Assembly: GCA_963995505.1 (NCBI GenBank)
Contig: OZ023189.1
Coordinates: 1,377,155-1,441,154, forward strand
DNA: 64,000 bases
From: Hypericum androsaemum
Lineage: Eukaryota > Streptophyta > Magnoliopsida > Malpighiales > Hypericaceae
Reading direction: 5' to 3'
In this document: positions 11,742-23,919 of the stretch, piece by piece
Layout of the letters: the number at the start of each line of letters is the position of its first letter
Position numbering within the stretch: position 1 is the stretch's first letter
Program-made: the position numbers and the translations under genes
The notes under the pieces: model-generated
Seen by the model: the letters and a program-made list of their open reading frames with translations, nothing else
Database searches by the model: none
What the model was told of the DNA's origin: nothing

Positions 11742-12436
11742 TCACCAATAACTCTTGCAATAAACGCCCACCAAAACAACCTCTTCCGCAATAATTCAGT
11801 CTCCTAAAGACACCATCTTTCTACACAACCATCTTCCCTACAACCATCCCTGGATCTCCCAAATTATAATTTCCACATGCACTTTGCTTGACTCAAGTAA
11901 TTAATAACCAATTATTTTGGTCGAATCAAATGTCTCAACTTGGATTTTTTTGTAAAATTTGTCTCATCTCCTCCTCGAAAGGCTGCTCCAAGTTTTAAAT
12001 GCACCTTATGTGCAGTAAATTACACTCATCCATGACGTGCAGAAAAAAATTATTATGTAATCGAAATAGATTCTATAACGTAATGAATCTTCTTAAACGA
12101 AATGCATCAGACCGAAGTTTGCACGTGCTTTAACTTCGTAACGTGCAATAAAATGATCGTTGTATGAGAACAATAATATGCTACAAGATTAATTCGCTCT
12201 AATACCATGTTAGAATTTTTTTATCCAACCAAAAACTTTATTTTATTCTTATAAACAAATTCATCAGTCTTGCAACTAGTAACGTGTAACTTTACACTAT
12301 AGTTATACATTGGCCGACAATTAATATAAATCATGATTATAATGTGTGGAATGTACAAGTATGTATATATATCTTAGGTTATTGCCCATCATCGCATTTT
12401 CCATCCATACATGGCAAGGGATAAAAAGGCACTTTT
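11742..12436. repeat. Repeat A, copy 1 (contains reversed LTR/PBS junction)
   Basis: About 695 bp repeated directly at 13508-14212 with roughly 95% identity by eye. Both copies contain, on the minus strand, CTAACA followed by TGGTATTAGAGC, which resembles a copia LTR end plus initiator-Met primer site. The unit thus includes the LTR/leader junction of a minus-strand retroelement. No coding sequence. Confidence 0.75.
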
Positions 12437-13505
12437 GCCCTTTTATGATAAGTGAACGTCGGTGTTCAGTTATCCAATTACAAGGCCTAGATTTCTTAGA
12501 AATAGATATACAACTTCTTGGAATTAAAGCGCAGTCGACAATTTATACATTTCCTAGAATAAATACCAAGTAGAATCTCCTACTTGTTAACTGGATCAAT
12601 TTAAATATCTTATACATTTAGAGAATTGAGTTTGATCTGGAAAATTTTGCACATATATACAATAGTTGAGATTGTCCCAGGGATATTTTTTGTTGGACCT
12701 TAAAAGTTTAATTTTTTTCTCATTTATTTTATTGATCCACGAATTATTTAAAACTTAATAATTTATTTAAGTATTAATTTGTATGAAAGAATAACCGTAA
12801 AATTAAGATTTTTCCTAAGAAATAATAACTCTTATTTAAAAGTGAATAATCTTAGACTATTATCACACCATCCTCAATACAGAGTGCTTGGTTTTTTTCA
12901 ATAGTATCATTGGAAGATAGACTCGAAAGGTTTATCTCGGGTAAGTTTGGTTGATATTATGTTATATTTGAATATCCAATATATGACTTGAGTAAAATGT
13001 TTGAAATATTGCAAAATTATCGGATACAAAGAGTTGTTTCTTTTTTCTCGGTAAACCCTAATCTTAACAACTAATAAGATCTTCTCTCCAGTAAATTGCA
13101 TGTTTGGAAAACTGGTTTGCAAAGTTCTCTTAACTAGTTCTTAGATACAAAGAGATCTTTGTTTTTTCTTCTCGGTTAGAAAGATGAAGAAACGAAGTCA
13201 GAATACCTATTGAGAGATAATTCTTTATGAGATTAATAGAGGGGAGAGAAAGGGACGTGAGTAACAAATGCTAGTCTCTTTGTTAATTACGATTTCATTA
13301 ACTAGTGATTAGAAGCATTACTAGTGTAAAGGCATTTTATTACTTCAATTAAATTGTCTTGCATCATTAATGTGGTATGTTTACTCATTAATTAGTCACT
13401 AGTCATGTTTGAAATGTTACTGCTAATTGAAAATTATTTATATACGAAATACATAATTACCATATTAACGTGACTCTGTATTCGGGATTCAGTTTTTTAA
13501 AAAGT
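12437..13505 (-). repeat. Repeat U, copy 1 (inverted relative to 23920-24990)
   Basis: About 1070 bp lying between the two A repeats. The same sequence occurs in the opposite orientation at about 23920-24990, including a 71-codon reading frame (12907-13122 minus) differing at two or three residues. Partial relatives lie at 20880-21420 and 29440-29830. The small frame starts at a non-conserved place and lacks a recognisable domain, so I treat this as noncoding repeat. Confidence 0.75.
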
Positions 13506-13507
13506 CA

Positions 13508-14212
13508 CTCCAATAACTCTTGCAATAAACGCCCACCAAAACAACCTCTTCCGCAATAATTCAGTCTCCTAAAGACACCATCTTTCTACACAACCATCTT
13601 CCCCACAACCATCCATGGATCTCCCAAATTATAATTTCCACATGCACTTTGCTTGACTCAAGTAATTAATAACCAATTATTTTGGTCGAATCAAATGTCT
13701 CAACTTGGATTTTTTTGTAAAATTTATCTCAACTCCTCCTCGAAAGGCTGCTCCAAGTTTTAAATTCACCTTATGTGCAGTAAATTACACTCATCCATGA
13801 CGTGCAGAAAAAAATTATTATGTAATCGAAATAAATTCTATAACATAATGAATCTTCTTAAACGAAATGCATCAGACCGAAGTTTGCACGTTCTTTAACT
13901 TCGTAACGTGCAATAAAATGATCGGTGTATGAGGACAATAATATGTTACAAGATTAATTCGCTCTAATACCATGTTAGAATCTTCTTATCCAACCAAAAA
14001 CTTTATTTTATTCTTATAAACAAATTCATCAGTTTTGCAACTAGTAACATGTAACTTTACACTATAGTTATACATTGGCCGACAATTAATATAAATCATG
14101 ATTATAATGTGTGGACTGTACAAGTATTATATATATCTTAGGTTATTGCCCATCATCGCACTTTCCATCCATACATGGTAAGGGATAAAAAGGCACTTTT
14201 GCACTTTTATCG
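13508..14212. repeat. Repeat A, copy 2
   Basis: Direct copy of 11742-12436. The copies agree from CAATAACTCTTGCAATAAAC to GCACTTTTGC.CTTTTAT and then diverge. From 14213 to 14400 is a short unassigned AT-rich stretch. Confidence 0.75.
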
Positions 14213-14399
14213 TCTAGGGTCGAATTATGAGAAAAATCCTCCTTTCTTACTTCCCACATCATACTTATCCCATTTTTCAGTAATTAAGGACATTTGCTTC
14301 GGCACTTTTAAAAGCTCGTTGACTTTTTTTCTCAAGCATGTAATTAGTTTTTGAAAAATGGTCCTAACTACATAAATTATTTCACGTATGTAAAGTAAA

Positions 14400-15481
14400 T
14401 TTTGTTTTGTTATCATAATGTATATTTATATTTGTAAGTGTAGTTTTTAATAATAAATCCCAAAAATACAAAAAAGTTGCACAAAATAACTGAAGGCAAG
14501 CAAAACATAGAGATAAATTCCTTTGATCATCTTTGGTAATGTATCAAAACATATATACGTTGATGTTATATTTTTAAAAAAATGTATTGACTAGTTAAAC
14601 TAGTCTGTGCTACTTGAGTAAGTGCTAGAGTGACAAAGTAAATTGTATATGATGTCAAAGTTTCCACCAACTTTGATTTTTTTCAACATATATATGGGTG
14701 CAACAATAGAAATTTCAATAATGCACACCAGGATTTTGTCTAAATGCTTGCTGTATAATGCTCACAATTTATTTATCTCGGGGAAGCAACGATGTTTCAA
14801 GCTACAAGTAATTAGTGCATTAAATAGTGGAAAATTTGTGCAAGTACAACTATGAAATGAATATAACATATTATAATTTTTATAGTTAATTCAAAATTTT
14901 AAGACAATATGTAGGTAGATTTTATGCGCTTAAAAATGTAACTACTAATGTAATAATTTCAATAATTGTTGTTACGAAATGTTTCGAGTTTTTACCAATG
15001 TTTTGAATAATAAAAAAAATTAGTTGTGATTCAAACTTGGATTGGATTAGTCGATATTGTGAATCCTAGAGTTATAATGAGATGGAAGTCTGTCGACCAG
15101 CTATACAAGTTATTGTTTATTACAATTACAAAAATAGGAAATCACACCAAAGAAACAAAAACGGGAAAACGATTATAATGAGATGGTCTTTACCACAATT
15201 AATATACAGTGAGCCAGAGTGTCTCGATGTTACTAATAAGAGTGAAGTATCTTATTTAAAGTGACCATGATAATATTTTAATACAATTTTTTTTTGAAAA
15301 GCTAAACTTCTTATTATTTGGATCAAACTTTATTGAAAATATGAACATAGAATTTTTTGGCAATCATTCTTTACCAAGTGTCTATATTTCGACTATTAAT
15401 TCTACGATAAAATCTAAGAAAAAAATAGCCATGTATAATTTATCATAAAAATGTTACTTAAAAAAGTTATAACTATCCAGT
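14400..15481. repeat. Dispersed direct repeat, copy 2 (left part)
   Basis: Matches 1-1220 with small indels and single-base changes. It is interrupted at 15481 by the solo LTR and resumes at 17634-17815, where it matches 1225-1411. The uninterrupted junction at about 1219-1228 is the empty site. Confidence 0.8.
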
Positions 15482-17628
15482 TGTTGCGGAGAAAGTGGGT
15501 ACAATAACGTCAAGACTACCCGAGACGGATCCGGAGTGGTCGTCCCAAGGTCGGCCTAACGGAAAGGGTGAAAAAAGAGCTAGACTACGAGCTACGAGCT
15601 AAGGAAACGATAAAGAGTAAATAGGTTTGTTTGTTGTGTTGGTGATGTCCGTCTCCATTGCCCGAGCCTCCTTTATACAGCACACCTTGACCTAGCTCCA
15701 TCCTTCCCAAGCAAGAAATCCCGTCCCGAACGAATATTTTGTTTCTGAATCCACCCGGCTTAGATTAGGAAAATCCAAGCCGTGTTCCTTAAATGAACAA
15801 ATCCCGCTTCCAAATCTGAACATCCCGACGTGCCGACCAAGTAACTAAGACCCAAGATCTCGCCCGAATCTCAAAAATCCCGGCTCAACTTAGGAAAACA
15901 CAAGGCAACTCGCCCCTTCACGAATCATCTATGTAAAATCCCGTCTCAACCCCATCATGTTTACCGCGTTTAGGCCTAAAGCAAACCCCAAAACGGGCCA
16001 AAGCCTCCCGCTTATACGGACCAAATGGGCTTCCCGCCCGAGTCCTTCACAAGCGGTATACTGCCTATATGCCTGTAGCGGGCCTTACCGCTTACAAAAT
16101 CTGAAACGAGAGGCAGACCTTACCGCCTTTAAGCCCGAGGTGGAACTTACCGCCCATGAGCCATCCCTATCGTCTCGCTTACCGCCGACTCTTCCAAGTG
16201 GGCTCCTTCCGCTCAGGCCCTAGGCGGGATTCTCCTTCCGTCCGCAGGCCCCTAGGCGGTATGTGCCTACCGCCCGGGTTCCCAAACCGGTGCCATCCAC
16301 CTGCTCGCACCAACAAGGCGGTATACCGCCTCCCGCTTTGAAGTGGACCGAGCTCCAACCTTCCGCCCGCGAACACGAAGTGAAAGGCGGGCCTTACCGC
16401 CTTCAAAGCGGAAACTCGTAGGCCTACCGCCCGGGCTCCAAAGGGAGCCTTACCGCTTTCAAGGCCTACCGCCCGAGCTCCAACATACTGCTCGCACAAG
16501 TAAGGCGGTACACCGCTCGAGCTCTGCCTTCCGCTTACACAAGTAAGTGGACCGAACGGTCCAATCAACCTGAACACGGGTTGTCCAACGCAAACGAACC
16601 CGGAGATGAACACCTTTGCTACACACCCGGAGTATGAATTTTGCACTTTAACACCCGGACATATCACTTCACGTACCGAGGCGTCCAACCGGACATCCCA
16701 CTTCACGAGCCGAGACATCCACCCGGACACTTCGAAGGTCAAAATGCCCTCTGGGCTCCCACCTCGAAAATTAAAGCGACCATCCGGGCTCTCGCCTTGT
16801 AGGTCAAAGTGACCATCCGGGCTCTCGCCTTGTAGGTCGAAGCAACCATCCGGCCTCCCGTCTTATAGGTCAAAGCACCTTCCGGCCTCCCACCTTGAAG
16901 GCCAAAGCGACATCCGGGCTAAGCCTTCCGCCCACATTTTTGACCTACTTCCGCCCTGAATCCGAAGACATTACAAACTACAAAGTCGTAGATCTATGTC
17001 TTAGCGTCAGACGGCAACTTGAATCGTCTCAATCCGAGCTCCGTATAGAAAGTTATAAGCATTTTACTGAGGAGCATCACCCAGGCGGGCGGGAAGCAGA
17101 CCGAACCGGTTCAAAGTATGCTCATCTTGAAGTAGATTTCTGACCACATTCCGCTTCGAATTGGAAAACATTGTAAACTACAAAGTTATAGATATTTGTC
17201 TCTTGCCTTTCCATAGCCGAAAGAATTAGCTCAATCCAATGTTCGAGTCAAAATATACCGCCGATCTACCAAAGATGAATGTTTGGCATCGAAGGACAAT
17301 AAACTAAGGTGGTCTACCGTCACCGGTCTCAACCAAGGAGAGACCATCATTGGGAGACCGTCATCGGTCTTGACCAAGAGAAGACCATTATCGATTTCTA
17401 CCCAACTCAAGACCAGAAGCAACCTCTTTGAGATGACACCAATCACCGATCATCCGACACCGGTCTCTTCGGGACGATACCGAACATCGATCACCCGACA
17501 TTGATCTCTCTGAGATGACACCACCCACTTTGAGACCATGCCGGTCATCGGTCACCCGGTCACTTTGAGACCACACCGGAGAGCTCAAGACATCCTTGAT
17601 AATTTGAGATTATTTTTGTACCTCAACA
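15482..17628. mobile_element. Solo LTR, 2147 bp, with 5-bp target duplication
   Basis: Starts TGTTGCGG and ends CCTCAACA, so it has TG...CA ends with inverted TGTTG/CAACA. It is flanked by the direct 5-bp repeat CCAGT (15477-15481 and 17629-17633). The sister repeat at about 1224 has the same site once (CTAGT) without the insert. No primer site or coding domain is inside, so it is a solo LTR left by recombination between two LTRs. It is far more GC-rich than its surroundings and has many GGCGGTATACCGCC-like inverted motifs. The open frames inside (for example 16179-16742 minus) follow from GC content and lack domains. Confidence 0.85.
16736..16920. repeat. Imperfect tandem repeat inside the solo LTR
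   Basis: About five copies of a roughly 36-bp unit centred on GACCATCCGGGCTCTCGCC. A second array built on ACCGTCATCGGTCT-like units lies at about 17315-17580. Confidence 0.65.
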
Positions 17629-17815
17629 CCAGTATATCGAAAGATGTTCGTCAAATAATGATTGTGAAATTTAATTTATTTTATCCTAGAAGAAAACCCA
17701 CGGACGCACCCCGATATTTAAATTAATCTCAAAATTGTCTAATCCACTTCTCGCGCGCCGTACCCACAACAGGCAACAGACGACTAGTTCACATTACACG
17801 ATTCCAAAGGGCAAG

Positions 17816-18238
17816 CATCAGTTTTTTTTTTCACTTGTCGAGATCTGTGCTTTTTTTCGTTGAAGAGTCTTGTCGATCGCCGTGCTCGCCGTTCGTCCTT
17901 GTCGCACCGACGTTAGTCCATCCCGCCAGATCCGACGTGATACCTTATTGCAGAAGGGATCCCGAACTACGGGTCTCTAGAGAAATCTCGCGTTGCCACC
18001 GCTGCCCCTAGAAGCAAACCGGCACGTCGGGGCCGACCTTACCGAGGCCAAGGGATCATCAATTCTCAAAAACAAGATAATGAAGATAGAGAAGGCGGAG
18101 AGAGAGACCTTGAGATCGATATTCGACTACAAGATATTAATGTTGGAAGTCTCACAAACTACTTACACAAATCTGTACTACTTTTCTTACCAAAGTTAGA
18201 GAAATAAAAGGGCCAATTAGGCGTAACATAGACGTGGC
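17816..18238. other. Unassigned, partly GC-rich stretch
   Basis: Follows the dispersed repeat. The 17860-18110 part is GC-richer and may be an old gene fragment (an open frame runs 17993-18199), but no domain is recognisable. Confidence 0.25.
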
Positions 18239-18581
18239 TTAAAAGGTTAACAACAGATCAGACAGTAGTTCATCAACCAAAGAAGTGACTTCAAATTCTT
18301 CGTGGTTGAAGTCAATCCATTTCCCGAACTGGGAGCTCATGTCCTTGTCAACTATTTCATCCACCATCTAGCTTCTCCAACATTGCATCCGCAGCACAGT
18401 ATGGCATCCAACATGTCACACACCGCCACGTGTTTGAGACGAAACTGTATATATACACCCCCGCAAAACTCGGGGGATGCCTCCCGCCAGTAATCAATTC
18501 TTCTTCCTCGGTGTACTTACGATAGGTAGACAAGTCTTTCAAGTACTCTGCTAAGACAAAATTTTGTTGAACAATATTCAC
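18239..18581 (-). pseudogene. Exon-like remnant of an unidentified gene
   Basis: On the minus strand a stretch ending in a stop near 18240 reads as protein-like sequence (DMSSQFGKWIDFN, then SLVDELLSDLLLTF). It looks like the C-terminal exon of a plant protein, possibly of the DUF4378 kind, but this is a weak resemblance. The upstream reading frame (18357-18581) is in a different frame, so a frameshift separates them. No other exon was found nearby. Confidence 0.25.
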
Positions 18582-19039
18582 AAGTTGAACAGCATCAATA
18601 ACATATATATAACTGGAATTAGAAGTTAATTATATACTCCAGCAACATATTTCATGAACAGAATAGCACAGATATTAATTGAATGAGCCAAAACAATACA
18701 AATTAACATGGGAAAGCCAAATTTTGGAGTGCACTGCTTCAAGGTGAGTCAACCATTCTTCCGGGGTTGATCTCAATTTCTAAACCTCACCAGAGGAATT
18801 AAAATACATTGTAGAATACTAATCAGAGTTATTTGTGAATTCAAATGAACCAACACATCGGAAAGGATCACGGTAGTAGACAGAAGTAAAATCACACCTC
18901 GATTAAGCTCAAAGAAAGGTATGATTACCAATAGACAAAGAAAAATCATCGAGTTATCTAATGTATAATATCTACCAAATCCAAATTTAGAAAAGTAACC
19001 AACTCGGAGAACAAGTACTTGTAAAAACTGCCAACAAAA
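18582..19039. other. Intergenic, no feature seen
   Basis: AT-rich sequence between the exon remnant and the 3' end of the GeBP-type pseudogene. It probably includes the downstream region of that gene. Confidence 0.4.
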
Positions 19040-20220
19040 TCAATTATCCTTATACATCCTATTTTCATAAGCATCCAACACCACGTTGGTGTATTCTCTT
19101 ATCAATTCATTCCTTTTTAGAAATAACTTCAGTTCTTCCACATGTAACTGGCGGAGCTTCTCATCCATCTCGGCTGTCATCGCTCCGTGCATCATTTCGG
19201 CACCCATCCGCATCACATAGTCGCTGCTCATATCAAAATACAGGCTCTCCAGCTTGGAGCTGCTAATGCTAGCACCTGCATTCGGCACCTCCTTGGCCTT
19301 CACCTTCCCATTAGATTTAAAAGAGGAGTCACCAAATGCCGCCGCGGCCACCTCACTCCCCCAAATTCTCTTTGACAAGTAAAAAATTTTCTGATCGTGG
19401 CCCTTGTTAAAGATCTTATCCTCGCCCATCTTACCACTCCGGTTGTGAAACTTCTTCTTCAATCTAAAGACCTTGTCTTTCAGCTGCGAAAGCGAAACGA
19501 AACGTCGATGTGCAAATCTTTCTTGATAAACTCATGGAACAACGACATACCCTTGATCGCATCAACCCCATTCTCTTCCGCGAAATTGATCAAGCCTTGT
19601 AACACAGAAACCTCATCATCCTCGCTCCACAACCGCTGGAAAAGCTGCTTCTTCACATCATTGAACGACTTCTCCCCGACATCCACCTTATATCGCTTTT
19701 CCCCTTTCCTGTCACAGTCAGCCTCAGCGCCCCTCTTCCGAAAGGAAGCCGCCACCGCCTTACCTTCGCTCCTGGGATCCGAGATAGGCTTCAGGTTAAG
19801 TTCCGTGACAGCATTTGGCATCTCGGGTTCGGAAACGGATTCGGACTCTGACTCAGTCTCCGATTCATTCTGGGTCGGCTTTGACGAGATAGGCTTCACG
19901 TTAGGTTTCGCAACACCCCTGAGCATCTCGGTCTAGGGATCGGACTCCGACTCTGACTCGGTCTCGGACTCATTCTCCTTCTGTGACTTAGCCGGAGTTG
20001 GCTTCGAACTGGAGGAAGGAAGGGGCTTTTGGTTCTGTTCTACAAAGTCTTCTTCATCTTGCTTGTCCTCCTCATCTTCATCCTCTTCATCTTCTCTGGC
20101 AGGACTTTCGGGTACTTCCTCTTCATCTTCTCCCCCAGGACTTTCGGGTACTTGCTCTTCCTCCTCGCTTCTGGTTTCCTCCTCCTCGGAGCTGGAAGAA
20201 GCCAAGGGCTGATCCTCCAA
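19040..20220 (-). pseudogene. GeBP/storekeeper (DUF573) transcription factor pseudogene
   Basis: Single-exon plant gene read from 20220 to 19040. A long acidic Ser/Glu-rich N-terminal region comes first, with SETESESES blocks, then the GeBP/storekeeper DNA-binding domain: FQRLWSEDDEVSVLQGLI, FIKKDLHIDV, DKVFRLKKKF, KGHDQKIFYLSKRIWG. A C-terminal helical region follows (about 19040-19200) as in the family. Two lesions split it: an in-frame TAG at 19933-19935 (fits CAG to TAG) and a one-base frameshift at about 19485-19500 inside the DNA-binding domain, between DLHIDV and the RLKKK helix. GeBP genes are usually intronless, so an intron is a poor explanation. Members are nuclear regulators; this copy is probably dead unless both lesions are sequence errors. 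Confidence 0.85.
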
Positions 20221-20523
20221 TGGGGTAGATTGCTTCGGGGCCGTTGGATTTGGGGTGGGAATGAGAAAGGTAAGTTCCTTGGGGTTAGAGAGATTTGCAC
20301 ACTTTCTTTCTTTCTTTTATAGAGTGAGTTGATGTAGTAGTAAAGAGTATCCATCTCCAATGGAGTCTTTTCTAGAAGAAATTTGAAGTGGGGAAAAGAC
20401 TTCCGTTCGCATCAATAGGTAACAGGTAGGTGTTTTAAATTTTTGCCAATGGAGTCTTTTTTATACGGTGAGCTTTAAAATTTTGTCAGATACTTTTTTT
20501 TAGGGCAAACAAGTAGTATTCAC

Positions 20524-20730
20524 AGATTGAAAATTCTACTAAAATTTAATACTGATTGCAAGGACGTAACTTAAAATTTTATATGATTTGTTTCCATCAT
20601 TTGATATTTGTTCATACACCAAGATCTTAGGAGAATTTACACTTAATTAAATAACTACATGATAGAAACAAATCATATAAAATTTTAAATCAAGTATGTG
20701 CAATCAGTGTTAATTTTAGTAGAATATAGG
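20524..20730. repeat. Imperfect inverted repeat (MITE-like)
   Basis: Arms of about 75 bp (20524-20600 and 20657-20730) pair with a few mismatches, around TTTTATATGATTTGTTTC and its complement. They form a hairpin with a loop of about 55 bp. No clear target duplication was identified. Confidence 0.5.
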
Positions 20731-20789
20731 TAAGGGAATTTGAATAAGTACTGGGAATACGTAGAGACTACAATGAATGAATTAATTAG

Positions 20790-21060
20790 TTGGTAAAGTT
20801 TAAAGATTTCTTCTTTCAATTCCTCGTAAAACAACGACCCTTTTACTCTCACATTTTAATTGTGATTTTAGACCAAACGAGAAATTGGTTGTTACTCGCG
20901 TCCCTTGCTCTTCCCTCTATTAATCTCATAAACAATTGTCCCTCAATGGATATTTTGACATACGTTTCTTCTTATTCCTAACTCAGAAGAAGAATCAAAC
21001 ATCTCTATGTATCTAACAGAGTGTTGCACACATGTAAACAATGCTTTGCAATGTTGCAAA
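20790..21060. repeat. Partial relative of repeat U
   Basis: The stretch around 20880-21000 resembles part of 24120-24270 (repeat U copy 2), in the same orientation but more diverged. No gene. Confidence 0.5.
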
Positions 21061-21067
21061 TGTTTCA

Positions 21068-21412
21068 CTCGATTTTAATATAGTCGCTACATTGACTATT
21101 CAAATATCATGTGGTATCAACCAAATTAATTCGAGATGAGCCTTTCGAGTCTAGTCTTCCAATGATATAGTCGAAAAAACCAAAGACTCTGCATTTAGGA
21201 TGGTGTGTAAAATACTCTAAAATTAGGCACGTTTAAAATGATACTCAATTTTAATATAGTCGCTACATTGAGTATTCAAATACCATGTAGTACCAACCAA
21301 ACTAACTCGAGATGAGCCTTTTGAGTGAGTCCTCCAATAATACAGTTGAAAAAACCAAAGACTCTGCGTTTAGAATGGTGTTAAAATACTCTAAAATTAG
21401 TTACGTTTAAAT
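21068..21412. repeat. Tandem duplication, period about 172 bp
   Basis: Two diverged copies start at 21068 and 21240 (ATTTTAATATAGTCGCTACATT). Related single units lie near 22150, 24440 and 28790. Noncoding. Confidence 0.7.
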
Positions 21413-22538
21413 AAGAGAAAAAATATATGAGAAAATATGAACTCTTTAAAACTAGGAAGATAATCAACGTGAGTTATTTTAATTGATAAACCAATCTATT
21501 TTTTTAAGGAGATATTTGCTTCAAATTTTACCAATTCAAAAAATATTATTAAAAGAATCATCTTCAAAATAGGTCAACGAACTCTAAAAACTTGATGTTA
21601 AAAAAACTGTGAAGAGGTATAACTTCTTATCAGTGAAGTATAAGGTGTAATTTTTTTTCTTTTGATAAATGATAGATAGTATATTCCTATTACTTTTTTA
21701 CTAGTATAAGATAGGGGAAAGTGTAATTTAATAAGTACGACGATCTGATATATCTATATGTTATGACATGTTATATATCCATATATATATGATAATTATG
21801 TATTCCGTATGTAAATATACCGCATTGATGATGCAAGACAAATTAATTGACGTAATAGAAAATCCCCCACTGTACACTAATAATAGAGACGACGCCACTT
21901 TAATCAATATAGAAAGGGAGAAAGAAAATAATTTGGCCATGACTCTTCGATGCCAACTTAAAATAGAAGAAACAAGTGGTTATAAATCAAAAAAAAAAGA
22001 GAAGAAACAGCGGAACTTTGGAATTTACACCCTGTTTTGTTTAGAGACTATCAAATATAAATATTTTGTTATTTCAAATTCAAATAATTAGACGACGTCT
22101 TACATTTTTGTAGATCTTCTAAATGGTTTTTAAAACAAAAGAACCAAACCTACTCAAGATAACCTTTCTAGTCTAAATGATAGAGTTGAAAAGAACCAAG
22201 CATATTTATTGAAGATGGAGTAAAAATAGTCCAAAATTAGTCACGTATAAATAAGAGTAATCCTGTCTCTTGGAAAATGCTTTAGGCGACAGTCAAGAGT
22301 ATAATTTTATAGTGATCTATTATGTAATGTAAAAATATTTGGACTATTTATTTTTAACTATATTTTAAATCTATTAAATCTATGAGAAATAAAGTGAATC
22401 TGTCAATTGAAATTTGTTTAATCTATAAAGTTTTAACCATTTTGTATATCAAATCATACTTATAAATAGATCAATGTATTTTTTTTCAATAATTCACAAT
22501 CAAACTCAATATTCTCCAAAACCCTTTTCCCTAAACAT

Positions 22539-23842
22539 CGGTGCCGAATTGGGTCCGGACTCTAATAGGCCCAATCCGGCCTGAACAGGATACGATCTCA
22601 GCCATCCACGTCAATAAAATTTTCCTAATGAAGATCTAACGGTATTAATTCATGAGGGTAGTTTCATCTTTTACCCCTCTCTCCCTTTTCCTTCACTCTC
22701 TCCTTTTTTTTCTCTGCCTCTGTCCTCTCTCTCTTTCCTCCCACTCTTCCTCATTCTCTCTCCATTTTTTCTCTGTCTAGATCTCCTCGTCTCTGGCCAG
22801 TTAACGAAGGAGAACATCGTCGACATCGGGGATGCTGTCAACGTCGGGGAGGAGGGCTTCTCTTTCGGTCAGGTAAGAGATCCGGCTTCGGGCTTCTCTT
22901 CCGGCCAGGACGACAAGGCCGGCCTCCTCATGACGATCGGAAGGGGACTAAGGCGAGCATCCAAAGACGTCTTCAACCTCATGGTGATCCGGCGACGCTC
23001 TGCACTTGGCGCTCAGGCGATGCGAGGAGGGCCGTCGTCGGAATACGGAGGAGAGAGACGAGGAGATCTGCACGGAGACGAGGTGGAGGATCAAATGGCA
23101 TTTTTGGTTATGTCAAATGGCATACCCGATAATGTCAAATGGTATTCCCGGTTACGTCAAATGGCATGCTCGGTTACGACCAAATGGCATGTACGGTTAC
23201 GACCAAATGGTATGCCCGGTTACGAATAAATGGCATTCCCGGTTACGATAATTAATTAATTAATTAATTAAATATCATACTCGGTTACGTTGAAATGGCT
23301 TGCTAGGTTACGACTAATGGCATGCTCGGTTATGTCTATTGGCATGCCCGGTTAATATTTAATAAAACTTACAATAAATTTAATTATAAAATAAAATGAC
23401 ATATCCGGTTATGTTAAAATGGCATGTGCGACTATGTATAATAGCATGTTCGGTTAATATTTAATAAAACTTAGAATTAATTAAATTAATTAATCAAATA
23501 GCATACCTAGTTATGTTAAAATGGCATGTCTGACTATGACTAATAGTATCTCCGGATATAATAAATGGCATATCTGATTATAATAAAATGACATAATTTT
23601 TTATATTAAAATGATAAAATTAATTAATACATATAATAAAAAATAAATAATTAGTTAAATAATATATCAATTTAATTTATTTCAGTATAATATACAAGTA
23701 AGAAAAAGATTTAAAAAAATTGAAGTCACGCGCCCAATCTTTCTTCTTCCGAATCAACCTTCCAATCTTTGTAAACGTGCATCCCATTTTTGCCCTTACC
23801 TGGATGGTATAGAATTGGGGCTCCTGTACCCAATCGAGGCCG
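22539..23842. mobile_element. 1.3-kb insertion with imperfect terminal inverted repeats
   Basis: The related site at about 29438 lacks this segment, which shows it is an insertion. Its ends pair imperfectly: left CGGTGCCGAATTGGGTCCGG, right (reverse complement) CGGCCTCGATTGGGTACAGG. The left third (22780-23100) is GC-rich, codon-like sequence with no identified domain; the right part is a 22-bp minisatellite. No clean target duplication is visible. I infer a non-autonomous DNA transposon, family unknown. Confidence 0.55.
23093..23600. repeat. 22-bp minisatellite, degenerating rightward
   Basis: Around twenty units of the form AAATGGCATNCCCGGTTACG. They are regular at 23093-23240 and broken up by AT-rich insertions (including an ATTA run at 23250-23270) further right. 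Confidence 0.8.
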
Positions 23843-23919
23843 TATAAGATGTTAAAATTGTCCATTGCGTTTTAATTCCAAGAATTTTTCATGAAAAATG
23901 CAACTTCGAAATTGAATCT

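Noticed and set aside
12907..13122. Conserved small protein (71 codons, again at 24304-24519)
   Set aside because: Conservation follows from the whole 1-kb repeat being duplicated, and diverged relatives at 20880 and 29700 do not keep the frame.
11742..14212. LTR retrotransposon with A repeats as LTRs
   Set aside because: The repeats lack TG...CA ends, and the primer-site complement is inside each repeat.
16179..16742. 187-codon minus-strand open frame
   Set aside because: It lies wholly inside the GC-rich solo LTR, has no domain, and reflects repeat structure.
23093..23600. Regular short repeats resembling a CRISPR array
   Set aside because: The units are contiguous with no unique spacers and the genome is a plant; it is a minisatellite.
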